Source: Urbifossiella limnaea
GTDB lineage: Bacteria; Planctomycetota; Planctomycetia; Gemmatales; Gemmataceae
Reading direction: 5' to 3'
Assembly: GCF_007747215.1 (NCBI RefSeq)
Contig: NZ_CP036273.1
Coordinates: 5,750,322-5,814,321, forward strand
DNA: 64,000 bases
Program-made: the position numbers and the translations under genes
Shown: piece after piece, positions 26,001-34,291 of the stretch
Position numbering within the stretch: the stretch's first letter is position 1
How the letters are laid out: every line of letters begins with the position of its first letter
The notes under the pieces: model-generated
Database searches by the model: none
Told to the model about the DNA's origin: nothing
The model's input: the letters and a program-made list of their open reading frames with translations, nothing else

Positions 26001-27050
26001 CCCAGCTTCGCGGTAAACCCCGACCACATCGCGTCCGTGGTGCAGCTGACGGACGGCCGCACACTCACCGGCGTCGTCCGCACCGCGGGCGACAAGCTCC
26101 GCGTCGGCGACGAGAAAGGCACGATCACGGAGGTGGCCAAGGCCGACGTGGAGAAGTTGACGGCGGCGCCGAAGTCGATCATGCCCGAGGGGCTGCCGAA
26201 GCAGCTCGGCCCCGACCGGATGCGCGACCTGATGACGTTCCTGCTGACGCCGCCGCCGCGGATGCCCGACTATGGCCCGACCCGCCCGCCCGAGCCGCGC
26301 ACCCGCGCCGACGTGGCCGCGGTGCTGGCCGGCGCCCCCGTCCCGCCACTGCCGACGCGGCCGATCACCGTCGTGCTCGTCAGCGGCAAGAAGGACCACG
26401 GCCCCGGCGAGCACGACTACCCGGCGTGGGCGAAGGCGTGGAAGGAACTCCTGGGCGTCGCCGAGAAGACGACCGTGGACACGGCCGAGGAGTGGCCGAC
26501 CGCCGCGCAGCTGAAGGCGGCCGACGTGCTGGTCTTTTACCAGCGCGGCTCGTGGACGGCCGAACGGGCGAAGGACATGGACGCCTTCCTGGCGCGCGGC
26601 GGCGGGGCGGTGTACGTCCACTGGGCGGTCGAGGGCGGGCCGGAGGCGCCGGCGTTCGCGCAGCGGATCGGTCTGGCGTCGAACGCGGCCGGGCTGCGGT
26701 TCCGCCACGGGCCGCTGGAGCTGGGCTTCGACACGGGTGCGCGACACCCGGTCGGCCGGAACTTCGACAAGCTGAAGCTGCACGACGAGAGTTACTGGCA
26801 GATGACCGGCGACCCGAAGCGGATCACGCTGCTGGCGTCGGGCAAGGAAGACGGCGCCGACCGGCCGCTGTTCTGGACGCTGGAGCCGGCGAAGGGGCGG
26901 GTAGTGGTGTCGATCCCCGGCCACTTCGCGTGGACGTTCGACGACCCGCTATTCCGGGTGCTGTTGTTGCGCGGCATCGCCTGGGCGGCCCGCGAGCCGG
27001 TGGACCGATTCAACGACCTGGCGACGCCCGGCGCGCGGGTGCGCGACTGA
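23055..27050 (+). CDS. Secreted LamG / PVC-type propeller / cytochrome c / ThuA multidomain protein
   Basis: The 1331-residue protein begins with a signal peptide (MTPARRWLALLVAALASG, cleaved near AAAEP). A LamG-like domain (about 28-275) ends in the YNRVLPAAEAKAVRDYLSAK motif. A glucose/sorbosone-dehydrogenase-like six-bladed propeller follows (about 297-640; PGFTVRELPVDLTNINNVLY, RFNKLGDLFATDQEG). Near residue 950 a class I heme site AACAKCHAVQGRGGDLGPDL introduces the PVC-type cytochrome domain. The C-terminal 230 residues are a ThuA-like domain (KKDHGPGEHDYPAWAKAW, VYVHWAVEGGPEAPAF, PGHFAWTFDDPLFRVL). It probably oxidises a carbohydrate in the periplasm and passes electrons to the heme; this is inferred from the domains. 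GAGG lies before ATG 23055. An acetamidase-family gene follows after 31 bp. Confidence 0.87.
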   Translation: MTPARRWLALLVAALASGPVAAAEPWADAKLPVAGGLELWLDAARASASTPPPHDGKLETWYDASGKGRHLRQPVADARPTRLPAGGAAVVRFDGLDDHLRAVKQAAELDTFTVFVVAAPRANPGGFRGVLAFNNANQRDYESGLCLDHGPNPSVKFNSLNVEGRGFGGWKNLLKGEQPLGELTTLEVTGEAKALRLTVNGTPAGARPRDGAPVSLDEITVGARYYTNGPGPQKVDSLGRWDVAEVLVYNRVLPAAEAKAVRDYLSAKHAALKQQLPPDGSGGAPLVLVKDPPPVQMFLPGFTVRELPVDLTNINNVLYRPDGSLIALGYNGNLYALRDADGDGVEERAELIWDAKGSLRGPLGIAFLPNGRGTLVPSKGRLTLVTDDGKATTIASGWPEIFPAVDTLGVAVDPRDGAVYFGRGCANFTDPYQRDKAGKAAYKLTDETGTIQRLSPDFKTREIVATGVRFPVALRFNKLGDLFATDQEGATWAPNGNPLDELLHIQKGRHYGFPSRHPKHLPAVTDEPSTFDYGPQHQSTCGFCFNEPVTAGGPTFGPKHWAGDAIVTGESRGKLYRTKLVKTPSGYVAGTQLIAALNMLVVDCCVAPDGSLVVACHGGGPDWGSGPTGKGKLFKISYTDRDHPQPVLVWPAGPREVRVEFDRPVDPALLRDVLKGTTLTAGRYVRAGDRFESMWPGYAVVHMQKAAPRVDIPVRSAQLTPDRRTLVLATDALPAAVHYALTLPGMGRPAEPPKGTLRQLPAIDLGFDLCGCEATFTPSVGTRWRGWLPHPDLQVSQSLTAGSAPHDVLWAQTAKTGVLTLKAKLDLADMLRPAVQPGSQLDHEPPPEEVTVATHRGLKTLYVGPTAPVPFDLEVGGNISTGIHFTTKQSTKQSPQPRPLQLHRFILPWANTDSKALGREVVAARAPELDGGSWARGRAEFFGEQAACAKCHAVQGRGGDLGPDLSNLVHRDYASVLRDIENPSFAVNPDHIASVVQLTDGRTLTGVVRTAGDKLRVGDEKGTITEVAKADVEKLTAAPKSIMPEGLPKQLGPDRMRDLMTFLLTPPPRMPDYGPTRPPEPRTRADVAAVLAGAPVPPLPTRPITVVLVSGKKDHGPGEHDYPAWAKAWKELLGVAEKTTVDTAEEWPTAAQLKAADVLVFYQRGSWTAERAKDMDAFLARGGGAVYVHWAVEGGPEAPAFAQRIGLASNAAGLRFRHGPLELGFDTGARHPVGRNFDKLKLHDESYWQMTGDPKRITLLASGKEDGADRPLFWTLEPAKGRVVVSIPGHFAWTFDDPLFRVLLLRGIAWAAREPVDRFNDLATPGARVRD

Positions 27051-27081
27051 TATTCGATCAGAGTTTTTCGGAGGCCCGGCT

Positions 27082-28041
27082 GTGCAGACCATCCGCCGCG
27101 AGCAGGCGAAGAAGTACGCGTTCGACTGGCGCGACGAGCCGCTGCTGCGCGTCGCCCCGGGCGAGCCGTTCGCCGTCGAAACCTACGACGCCAGCACCGG
27201 CTACTTCAAGACGCCCGCCGACCACGCCAACCCCGCCAAGCGGCCCGGCTTCGACCGCATCCCGCCGATGGTCAACCCCATCGCCGGCCCGGTGTTCCTC
27301 GACGGTGCCGAGCGCGGCGACGTGCTCGTCATCACCATCGACGAGATCGAGGTGGAGGCGTACTCGTGGACGGCCGCCGGCCCGCGCCGCGGCCCGCTCG
27401 GCGAGTCCACCCGCTGGCCGGAGCTGTCCGGCGGGTACACCACGAAAATCTTCCGCCACACGCCCGGCCCGAGCAGCACGACCCGCGACGGCACCCTCCA
27501 CTTCAGCGACCGCATCAGCTGGCCGATCACGCCGTTCGTCGGCACGATCGGCGTCGCCCCGGACCGCGAGGTGACGACCAGCAACGACGGCCAGGGGCCG
27601 TGGGGCGGCAACCTCGACATCCGCGACGTGGCCCCCGGCAACCGCATTCTGCTGCCGGTGTTCCACCCCGGGGCGCTGCTGTACCTCGGCGACGTTCACG
27701 CCAGTCAGGGCGACACCGAGTTCACCGGCACCGCCGCCGAGACGATGGCGACCGTGCGGCTGCGCCTGGACATCATCAAGCAGAAGCGCATCCCGTGGAT
27801 GCGGATCGAGAAGCCGGCGTCGGTGGTGTCGGTGTACGCGGAGCGGCCGCTGGAGGGGGCGGTTGAGGCGGCGACGGTGAACCTGATGGACTGGCTCATC
27901 ACCGAGCACGGCTACACGCCGACCGACGCCTACTGCCTGGTGACGACGTGCCCGGACTTCCGCATCAACGTGTACCAGATGTGCAAGCTCGGCAAGCTGG
28001 CGTTCGTCGCCGGTGCGGAGTTGCCGCGGAAGTACCTGTAG
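27082..28041 (+). CDS. Acetamidase/formamidase family protein
   Basis: This 319-residue protein belongs to the FmdA/AmdA family, hydrolases that release ammonia from formamide, acetamide or similar amides. Supporting stretches are AGPVFLDGAERGDVLVITID, GPWGGNLDIRDVAPGNRILL, FHPGALLYLGDVHASQGDTE and the terminal VTTCPDFRINVYQMCKLGKL. The DVHASQGDTE box with its conserved acidic residues is strongly diagnostic. GTG 27082 is the start, with GGAGG seven bases upstream. The gene follows the multidomain heme protein by 31 bp and may share its transcript; it converges on the kinase-fusion gene with only 8 bp between stops and no terminator hairpin. The true substrate is unknown. Confidence 0.87.
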   Translation: MQTIRREQAKKYAFDWRDEPLLRVAPGEPFAVETYDASTGYFKTPADHANPAKRPGFDRIPPMVNPIAGPVFLDGAERGDVLVITIDEIEVEAYSWTAAGPRRGPLGESTRWPELSGGYTTKIFRHTPGPSSTTRDGTLHFSDRISWPITPFVGTIGVAPDREVTTSNDGQGPWGGNLDIRDVAPGNRILLPVFHPGALLYLGDVHASQGDTEFTGTAAETMATVRLRLDIIKQKRIPWMRIEKPASVVSVYAERPLEGAVEAATVNLMDWLITEHGYTPTDAYCLVTTCPDFRINVYQMCKLGKLAFVAGAELPRKYL

Positions 28042-28049
28042 ACCCGGGG

Positions 28050-31000
28050 TTAATCCTTCCTGGACTGCGGCACGGCGAGTCGGGCATCGGCGAGCCGCGA
28101 TCTCGCGCGGGCGATGTCGGCGTCGATCGGGTTGAGGGCGTCGGGGGTGAGGACGCCGGCCTCCACCCGCGCGGCGGCGACGGCCCGGCGCGTCTCGTGC
28201 CGCTCGACGATCTGTTCGAGGAGCCGAACCGCCCCGGCGGCGGGCGCGCCGTCGAGTTGCGCCTCGAACACTCCGATCTCGGCCTCCGCGACCTCGCGGC
28301 GGGTGTTAAGGCCGGCGTCGAACCGGGCCTTCGCCGCGGCTAGCCCCTTCTCCGCCGCCGCCACCCGTTCCCGCCGCGCCTGGATGATGGCGGCGTACAC
28401 CGCGGCCGACCACGGCTCGGGCAGCGGCAGCACAAGGGTGCCGGGCGGCGGGGCGACGGCGGGTGGCGCGACCGGCGCGCGGAGGTCGCCGGTGACGACG
28501 ACCCGAAACCCGGTCCCGGCGTCCCACGCCCGATCGGGCTCGCCCGCCCCGCGGATGTTCACCCGGGCGGAGGCCGGGCCGGAGTTCCAGCCGCCGCCCC
28601 GGGTCACGCGGCCGCCGGGCCGCAGGGGGGAGGCGTCGGCACACCACTCCCACACGTTCCCGAGGGTGTCGTACAGGCCGAACGGGTTGGCCTGCTTCCC
28701 GCCCACCGGCTGCGGCCGCTCCGGGCGGGCGGCGGGGAGGTTGCCGGCGAACCAGGCCGCCGCGTCCAGCGCGGCCACGCCGTCGGCGGCGCCGTGCCGG
28801 CCCGCCGACCCGGCGCGGGCCGCGTACTCCCACTGCACGCCGGTCGGCAGGGCGTACGCCCGGCCGTCCTCCTTCCCGAGCCAGGCGCAGAACGCCCGGG
28901 CGTCGTTCCAGCTCACCTGCGTCACCGGCTCGTCGTCCCCCGGGGTCCAATTTCCGGGCGTCCGCCACTGGTGGGCCGGGTGCCGCTGCCACCGGCCGTC
29001 GCGGTGCGCCCACCCCCCGTCCTTGGCCTTCTCGCCGTCCGTTTGATAACCCGTCGCGGCCACGAACCGGCGGAACTGGCCGACGGTGACCTCGTGGGCG
29101 GCGGCGTAGAACGGGTCGGACACACGGACGCGGGCCGGGGGGGGTTCGGCCGCGACCTCGTCGAGGACGAACTGCGGGGCCGAGCCGGCCCGGAGGTCGG
29201 CCAGCACCTGGGCCCTTTCGGCGTCCGTGGTGCCGGCCGTAAACTCGCCCGGCGGGATGAGGCGCATCTTCATCCCGACGCTGTTCTCGAACTCGACCTT
29301 CACCCCGAGGCGCGCCGCCCACGCCTCCTGGTGCGCCTTCGCCTCCGCGGCCGAGACTGGGGGCACGTCCGGCGGTGGGGCGGCCGGCTCGGGCGTCAAT
29401 TCCTTGACCTCGACCTTGCGGAACTCGGCCGTCGTCCCGGGGAACGCCTGGAGGGCCAGGTGCCCGACCTCCGGGCCGGCGTGCTCGTGGTCGACGAGCA
29501 CCTTGTCGTTCACCCGGACGACGACCCGCCGCCCGCGGGCGATCACCTCCAGGGTGAACCACACGTTGGCCGGGACGGGTGGGGTCGTCACCCGGGCCAG
29601 CATGTACTCGTGGGCCGGAAAGATCATCAGGCTGCCGGTGGCGTTCTGGTCGGCCGCCGGCCCCGCCACCTGCACCTCGTACCCCGGCGGCGCCCCCATC
29701 ACCTCCGCAGTCGGCACGGTCACCCGGAAGTGGACCCCGCTGTTGCCCAGGTCGTTGACCCGGCACTCGGCCCGGAGGTGGAAGTCGCGGTAGTCCCCGC
29801 GGGCCGAGTAAAGGTAGTTCTGGACCGGCCCGCGGCCCGTCAAGACGCCATCGACGACCGTCCAGTTGGCCGGAGATCCGGGGACGGTCTTCCACCCGGT
29901 CAGGTCCTTCCCGTTGAACAGCGACACCCACGCCCCGCCGGCCCCCGTAGCGGCACCGACGGCGGCCTTGAGGTCGCCGGTCAGGGCGACCCGGAAGCCC
30001 TTCGGCAGGGCCGGCCGGGTCGGGTTGTCGAACGAGCGGAAGGCGACCTCCGTGTACACCGCGGCCGCGTTCCACGACCCACCCCGCGACGCCCGCCCGG
30101 TGTTCGGTTGGGTCGGCGGGTCGAGGTTCGCCGGGTCGTCGATCGGGGACCGGCGGTAGAAGTCGGCGACGTGCCAGTCGCGGCACCACTCGTCGGCCCC
30201 GCCGTGGACGTCGAACAGGCCGAACGGGTTGGGCGCCTTCAGCCCGACCGGCCCCGGCTTCGGCCAGGCCTGGCCGAAGACGGCGTGGTCGAGCAGCTTC
30301 GTCGGGACGTTGCCGAACGACCAAATCCCGGGCGCCCCGCCCCGGGCGGCGTACTCCCACTGGGCCTCGGTCGGCAGCTCGTACCCCGGCCCGAGCCAGC
30401 GGCAGAAGGCCTCGGCGTCCGCCCAGCTCACCCCGACGACCGGCTGCCGGTCCTCCTGCCCGGGGGTGACGAACCCGGTCCAGTCGATCGTCCCGGTCGG
30501 GGCGTGCTTGGCGGCCTCGACGAACCGGCGGAACTGGCCGGCGGTGGTCTCGTACTTGGCGAGGTAGAACGGCCGGGTGATGCGGACGGTGTGCCGCGGC
30601 CCGCTCGACTCGGCCGCGAACCGCTGGTAGTCGCCGACGTTCGGCAGCGACTTGAGACTCGACCGGACGGCGGCCAGTTCGACGTCGGTATAGCCCATCC
30701 CGAACTCACCCGGCGGGATCAGGCGGAAGGCGACGCCGGACGGGTGGGTGAACTCGACCGGGACGCCGAGGTGTGCAGCCCATCCCTTCTGTTGCAACTC
30801 GGCCATTGCCGGGTCGAACGGGGCGACCGCGGGCGGGGGGGGGGCGGAGCCCGGGGAGGTCCGGGTCACCTCGACCCGCGCGGTGACGCGACCGCCGGGG
30901 ACGACCTCGAACCGCGCCGACCGCGAGACCTGCGTACTGCCGATCGAGACGCTGCCGCCCCCGAACCGCCCCTGGGTGGCCGTCACGTCCCACTGCTTCG

Positions 31001-32492
31001 TCGTGAGCCCGGCGGCGAACCGCGGTTCCAGCGTGTAGTGCCCCGGCGGCAGCCGCAGCGTCTGGCCGTTGCTCACGTCCTGCCAGTCGCCGGGGGAGTC
31101 GCCGTCGCGGAGGGCGCGGACCGACTCCAGCCCCGCCGCCCGAACCACGATCACCTCGCCGCGGTCGTCGTTCATCAGCTTCTGCACGGCCGGCAGGCCG
31201 ATCCCGAGCAGCACCAGCAGTACCGGCGTCAGCAGCACCAGCAACAGGCAGCCCGCCGCCACCCACGGCCACCGCCGCCGCTTCTTCGCCGGCCGCAGCG
31301 GCGGGGCCGGCTTCGGCGCCACCCGCGACACCACGGTCCCCTGCTGTTGCAACTCGGACAGGTAGCCGGACAGAAGGTCGGCCACCTCCTCGGCCGTCTG
31401 GAAGCGGTCGGCCGGGATCTTGGCGTGGAGCTTCGCCACCACGTCGGCCAGCCAGCGCGGCACCTCGGGGTTCACGTCGCGCACCGGCCGCGGGTCGTCC
31501 TCCACGACGCGCTTCAGCACCGCCAGCGTGTTCTCGGCGCGGAACGGCGGGCGGCCGGTGCACAGCACGTACAGCACGCTGCCGAGGCTGAACAGATCGC
31601 TCCGCGTGTCGAGGGTGTCGCCGCGGGCCTGCTCGGGGCTCATGTACATCGGCGTGCCGGCCACCACGCCCGACTGCGAGATGCTGGCGTCGTCGGCGGC
31701 GCGGGCCAGGCCGAAGTCGGTCACCTTCACCCGCTCGACGCCGTTCTCCAGGAGGATGTTCGCCGGCTTGATGTCGCGGTGGATGAGCCCCTGTCGGTGA
31801 GCCGCGGCCAGCCCGCGGGCGATCTGCGCCCCGATCCGCAGCACCTCCTTCGGCGGCAGCGGGCCGGCCTTGTCGAGCTTCTGTTGCAGCGTCTGCCCGG
31901 CAACGAGTTCCATCACCAGGAACGGCACCGGGGCGTCGTCGTCGGACACGGCGAAGACGTTGACGACGTGCTCGTCGCGGACGGCGGCGGCGGTGCGGGC
32001 CTCGCGGAGGAAGCGGGCGCGGGCGGCGCCGCTGGCGGCCAGCTGCGGGGCGAGCACCTTCACCGCCACGACCCGGTGGAGACGGTCGTCGAACGCCTTG
32101 AGCACAGTGCCGAACCCGCCCACGCCCAGGACCTCGTGCACCTCGTAGTGCGCCAGCCGGCCGAGCGAGCCGGGCCGCGTCGGCGGCGAGAGGAACGCCA
32201 GCACTTCCGTGGGATCGGCGGCCCGCCCCCCGGCGTGGCCCGTGGCCGCGCCCCCCGGCTCGTGCCCGGCCCGGGTCTGGGTCGAGTCCGGGTCGGTCGG
32301 CGGGAGCGTTGCGGTCGCGTCGGCCCCGACGGCCGGGTGGTTCAGGAAGCTGCCGGCCGCGGCGTGGGCGGCGAGCAGCTCCTCGACGCGGCGCCGCGCC
32401 TCGGGGTCGGGGCAGTGGGCGTTCAGGAACGCGGACCGCTCGGCCGGGTCGGCGCGGTCCAGGGCGGCGGCGAACAGGGTTTCTTCCGTCAC
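28050..32492 (-). CDS. Ser/Thr protein kinase fused to FGE, DUF1080 and second FGE domains
   Basis: The 1480-residue protein joins six parts. A complete kinase spans about 114-385 (P-loop GVGGFGTV 123-130, AVK lysine 145, HRD 238-240, DFG 259-261). One membrane helix lies near 408-432. The exported portion holds a sulfatase-modifying-factor/FGE-like domain (about 565-838; YELPTEAQWEYAARGG, RASRGGSW), a DUF1080 beta-sandwich (about 852-1030; FNGKDLTGWKTV), a second FGE-like domain (about 1050-1330; LPTGVQWEYAARAG, GNVWEWCAD) and a C-terminal alpha-helical tail (about 1364-1480). The kinase should be cytoplasmic and the rest outside. The FGE domains probably bind ligand rather than generate formylglycine, since the catalytic cysteine pair is not evident. 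It could sense envelope carbohydrate; this is inference. Confidence 0.9.
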   Translation of the reverse strand: MTEETLFAAALDRADPAERSAFLNAHCPDPEARRRVEELLAAHAAAGSFLNHPAVGADATATLPPTDPDSTQTRAGHEPGGAATGHAGGRAADPTEVLAFLSPPTRPGSLGRLAHYEVHEVLGVGGFGTVLKAFDDRLHRVVAVKVLAPQLAASGAARARFLREARTAAAVRDEHVVNVFAVSDDDAPVPFLVMELVAGQTLQQKLDKAGPLPPKEVLRIGAQIARGLAAAHRQGLIHRDIKPANILLENGVERVKVTDFGLARAADDASISQSGVVAGTPMYMSPEQARGDTLDTRSDLFSLGSVLYVLCTGRPPFRAENTLAVLKRVVEDDPRPVRDVNPEVPRWLADVVAKLHAKIPADRFQTAEEVADLLSGYLSELQQQGTVVSRVAPKPAPPLRPAKKRRRWPWVAAGCLLLVLLTPVLLVLLGIGLPAVQKLMNDDRGEVIVVRAAGLESVRALRDGDSPGDWQDVSNGQTLRLPPGHYTLEPRFAAGLTTKQWDVTATQGRFGGGSVSIGSTQVSRSARFEVVPGGRVTARVEVTRTSPGSAPPPPAVAPFDPAMAELQQKGWAAHLGVPVEFTHPSGVAFRLIPPGEFGMGYTDVELAAVRSSLKSLPNVGDYQRFAAESSGPRHTVRITRPFYLAKYETTAGQFRRFVEAAKHAPTGTIDWTGFVTPGQEDRQPVVGVSWADAEAFCRWLGPGYELPTEAQWEYAARGGAPGIWSFGNVPTKLLDHAVFGQAWPKPGPVGLKAPNPFGLFDVHGGADEWCRDWHVADFYRRSPIDDPANLDPPTQPNTGRASRGGSWNAAAVYTEVAFRSFDNPTRPALPKGFRVALTGDLKAAVGAATGAGGAWVSLFNGKDLTGWKTVPGSPANWTVVDGVLTGRGPVQNYLYSARGDYRDFHLRAECRVNDLGNSGVHFRVTVPTAEVMGAPPGYEVQVAGPAADQNATGSLMIFPAHEYMLARVTTPPVPANVWFTLEVIARGRRVVVRVNDKVLVDHEHAGPEVGHLALQAFPGTTAEFRKVEVKELTPEPAAPPPDVPPVSAAEAKAHQEAWAARLGVKVEFENSVGMKMRLIPPGEFTAGTTDAERAQVLADLRAGSAPQFVLDEVAAEPPPARVRVSDPFYAAAHEVTVGQFRRFVAATGYQTDGEKAKDGGWAHRDGRWQRHPAHQWRTPGNWTPGDDEPVTQVSWNDARAFCAWLGKEDGRAYALPTGVQWEYAARAGSAGRHGAADGVAALDAAAWFAGNLPAARPERPQPVGGKQANPFGLYDTLGNVWEWCADASPLRPGGRVTRGGGWNSGPASARVNIRGAGEPDRAWDAGTGFRVVVTGDLRAPVAPPAVAPPPGTLVLPLPEPWSAAVYAAIIQARRERVAAAEKGLAAAKARFDAGLNTRREVAEAEIGVFEAQLDGAPAAGAVRLLEQIVERHETRRAVAAARVEAGVLTPDALNPIDADIARARSRLADARLAVPQSRKD

Positions 32493-32750
32493 GGGCGTCC
32501 CCCGCAGGTGTCCGGGGTGTTATGCGCAGTCGGCGCACGGACCGGCTCACGGAATTTCGCACAACCGTCGCCCGGCGGCCGAAAATCTCCTTGACGACGG
32601 TGGCTACAGCCCATCCTAATAAGGAACGGCCCCGCACCCGCCTCGCGTGCCCTACCCGCGCCCGATTCGGGAACCCGTCGGCCCGGCGGGGCGTCGAACC
32701 GGAATCCCGTCGGCCCGGACGTTGCGACCGCTCTCACCCAGGACTCGCCG
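32493..32750. other. Divergent intergenic region between the kinase fusion and the exb cluster
   Basis: This 258-bp spacer should hold promoters in both directions. TTGACG (32591-32596) and TAATAA (32617-32622) face the exb genes, but a 20-bp spacer is too long for a typical promoter. A 13-bp exact direct repeat, CCCGTCGGCCCGG, occurs at 32674-32686 and 32706-32718 (32-bp period), a possible pair of protein-binding sites. Confidence 0.4.
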
Positions 32751-33578
32751 ATGCCCCTGACCCGCCTGCTCCCCCCCGGCCGGTTCGTCCTCGTTGCCGG
32801 CCTCGCCGTGCTGGCCCTCGCGCTGTTCCCGGAAATCGCCTCCGCCCAGGAGGAAAAGCCGAAGGACAACATCGTCTTCCACATGATCAAGTCGGTCGGG
32901 TGGGTGTTCGGGCCGCTGCTGCTGAGCCTGTCGATCATCCTCGTCGCCCTGTGCGTGCTCCTCATCCTCGACCTGCGGATGCAGAACGCCATCCCGCCCG
33001 GGTTCGTGGACGAGTTCACCGACACCGTCAACAAGCGGAAGTTCAAGGAAGCCTTCGACCTGGCGCGGAACGACCCGTCGTTCCTGGGCCGCGTGCTGAC
33101 CGCCGGCATGGGCCGGTTGCAGTACGGCATCGAGGACGCCCGCGAGACGGCGATGAACGCCCTGGAGGCGATCAAGAGCGACAAGGACCAGAAGAACAAC
33201 TACACGGCCGTGATCGCGTCGCTCGGGCCGATGCTCGGGCTGGTCGGCACGGTGTACGGCATGATCGAGAGCTTCATGGTGCTCGGCAGCAGCACCGGCA
33301 CGCCGAACGCCAGCGCCCTGGCCGAGGGCATTTCGCACGCCCTCGTGGTGACGCTGTTCGGCATCGGCGTGTCGGTGCCGGCCATCTTCTTCAACGCCTT
33401 CTTCAAGAACCGGATCACGAAGATCACGATGGACACGGCGCACATCGCCGAGGACCTGCTGACGCAGATGTACCACAACTCGAAGAAGGGCCCGCCCGCG
33501 CCGGGCGCCCCGGGGGCGCCGGTGCCGGGCGCCCCGCCGGGGCCGGCCGCGCCCGGGGCGCCGATGCCGCCGCGGTAG
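32751..33578 (+). CDS. MotA/TolQ/ExbB-family proton channel protein
   Basis: The 275-residue protein is the channel subunit of an Exb/Tol-type motor that uses the proton gradient to drive envelope work. It begins with a signal-like hydrophobic stretch ending ASAQ, then a helix (about 49-72, FGPLLLSLSIILVALCVLLI). The family core follows: IASLGPMLGLVGTVYGMI (about 160-177) and a final pair of helices with HALVVTLFGIGVSVPAIFF. The C-terminus is a Pro/Gly/Ala-rich tail of about 30 residues (PGAPGAPVPGAPPGP), an unusual addition. It heads a run of five same-strand genes with two ExbD partners, an unknown membrane protein and a cyclase-repeat protein. Confidence 0.9.
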   Translation: MPLTRLLPPGRFVLVAGLAVLALALFPEIASAQEEKPKDNIVFHMIKSVGWVFGPLLLSLSIILVALCVLLILDLRMQNAIPPGFVDEFTDTVNKRKFKEAFDLARNDPSFLGRVLTAGMGRLQYGIEDARETAMNALEAIKSDKDQKNNYTAVIASLGPMLGLVGTVYGMIESFMVLGSSTGTPNASALAEGISHALVVTLFGIGVSVPAIFFNAFFKNRITKITMDTAHIAEDLLTQMYHNSKKGPPAPGAPGAPVPGAPPGPAAPGAPMPPR

Positions 33579-33595
33579 TAACCAGTGGAGCGTAC

Positions 33596-33634
33596 GCCGG
33601 GAACAGGTAACACCCGACACCGCCTGTTCCCGGC
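33596..33634 (+). other. 12-bp perfect hairpin between exbB-like and exbD-like genes
   Basis: GCCGGGAACAGG (33596-33607) pairs with CCTGTTCCCGGC (33623-33634) around a 15-base loop. An outer CCAGTGG/CCACTGG pair (33582-33588 and 33670-33676) encloses it. No U tract follows, so it may be an RNA processing or stability element that adjusts channel-to-ExbD ratios. Confidence 0.45.
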
Positions 33635-33684
33635 CTCCTGTCTTCCGTTCCCGGACTTGTGTCCCCTGACCACTGGCCTCCCCA

Positions 33685-34182
33685 ATGAGTCACGGCAGCA
33701 GCGGCGGCGACAAGTGCGAGCCGAACCTGATCCCGCTGCTGGACCTGGTCCTGCAGCTGGTCATGTTCTTCATGGTGTGCGCGAACTTCGTGATGGAGCA
33801 GGTGAGCGAGGCGATCAAGCTGCCGGAGGCGGTCGTCGCCAAGCCGATCGAGAAGGCCGACGAGTTCGTCATCTTCCTGAACGTGGACAAGGAGGGGAAG
33901 GTGATCCTGGCCGGCCTCGACGCCCTCAGCGACGACGCGAAGGACAACACGCTGACGAACCCGCAGCAGGTCATGTCGTACATGAAGCGGCGGCACGACA
34001 TGGACATGAAGCGGAAGCCGAAGGACGGGCAGGCCGGGCCGGTGCCGTCGCTGGTCATCATTCGGGCCGACAAGGAGGCCCAGTTCGAGAAGGTGTACGG
34101 GGTGATGAAGGCGTGCCGCTCGGCCGGGTACGATCGCTCCCAGCTCCGCGCCATCCGCTTCGGCGGCAATACGGCACAGTAG
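33685..34182 (+). CDS. ExbD/TolR-family biopolymer transport protein (first copy)
   Basis: This 165-residue protein has the ExbD/TolR layout: a short cytoplasmic N-terminus, one membrane helix (about 12-35, [20 protein letters not shown]) with the key Asp of the proton path in LLDLV, and a periplasmic domain. ExbD and TolR couple proton flow through ExbB/TolQ to conformational work. The periplasmic part ends with the [18 protein letters not shown] stretch typical of the family. It follows the ExbB-like gene by 106 bp and precedes a second ExbD-like gene, a paired arrangement common in planctomycetes. Energised partner and cargo are unknown. Confidence 0.88.
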   Translation: MSHGSSGGDKCEPNLIPLLDLVLQLVMFFMVCANFVMEQVSEAIKLPEAVVAKPIEKADEFVIFLNVDKEGKVILAGLDALSDDAKDNTLTNPQQVMSYMKRRHDMDMKRKPKDGQAGPVPSLVIIRADKEAQFEKVYGVMKACRSAGYDRSQLRAIRFGGNTAQ

Positions 34183-34243
34183 GGAACTTCGGGACCGGGG
34201 GACGGTGGGACTCCGGGACCAAAAGCGTCCCGCCACTGCGAAA

Positions 34244-34283
34244 CCCACGGTCCCACGGTCCCACGGTCCCACGGTCCCACGGT
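34244..34283. repeat. Five perfect 8-bp tandem repeats (CCCACGGT)
   Basis: Five exact copies of CCCACGGT run from 34244 to 34283, ending eight bases before the second exbD-like ATG. A partly complementary stretch (GGGACCGGGGGACGGTGGGA) lies upstream near 34194-34213, so folding is possible. Copy-number change could alter the leader and the spacing before the start. Confidence 0.85.
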
Positions 34284-34291
34284 CCCCCCCG

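Noticed and set aside
28794-32594. A 1266-codon plus-strand frame antisense to the kinase fusion
   Set aside because: The composition is that of a GC-driven shadow, while the opposite strand has clear kinase, FGE and DUF1080 motifs.
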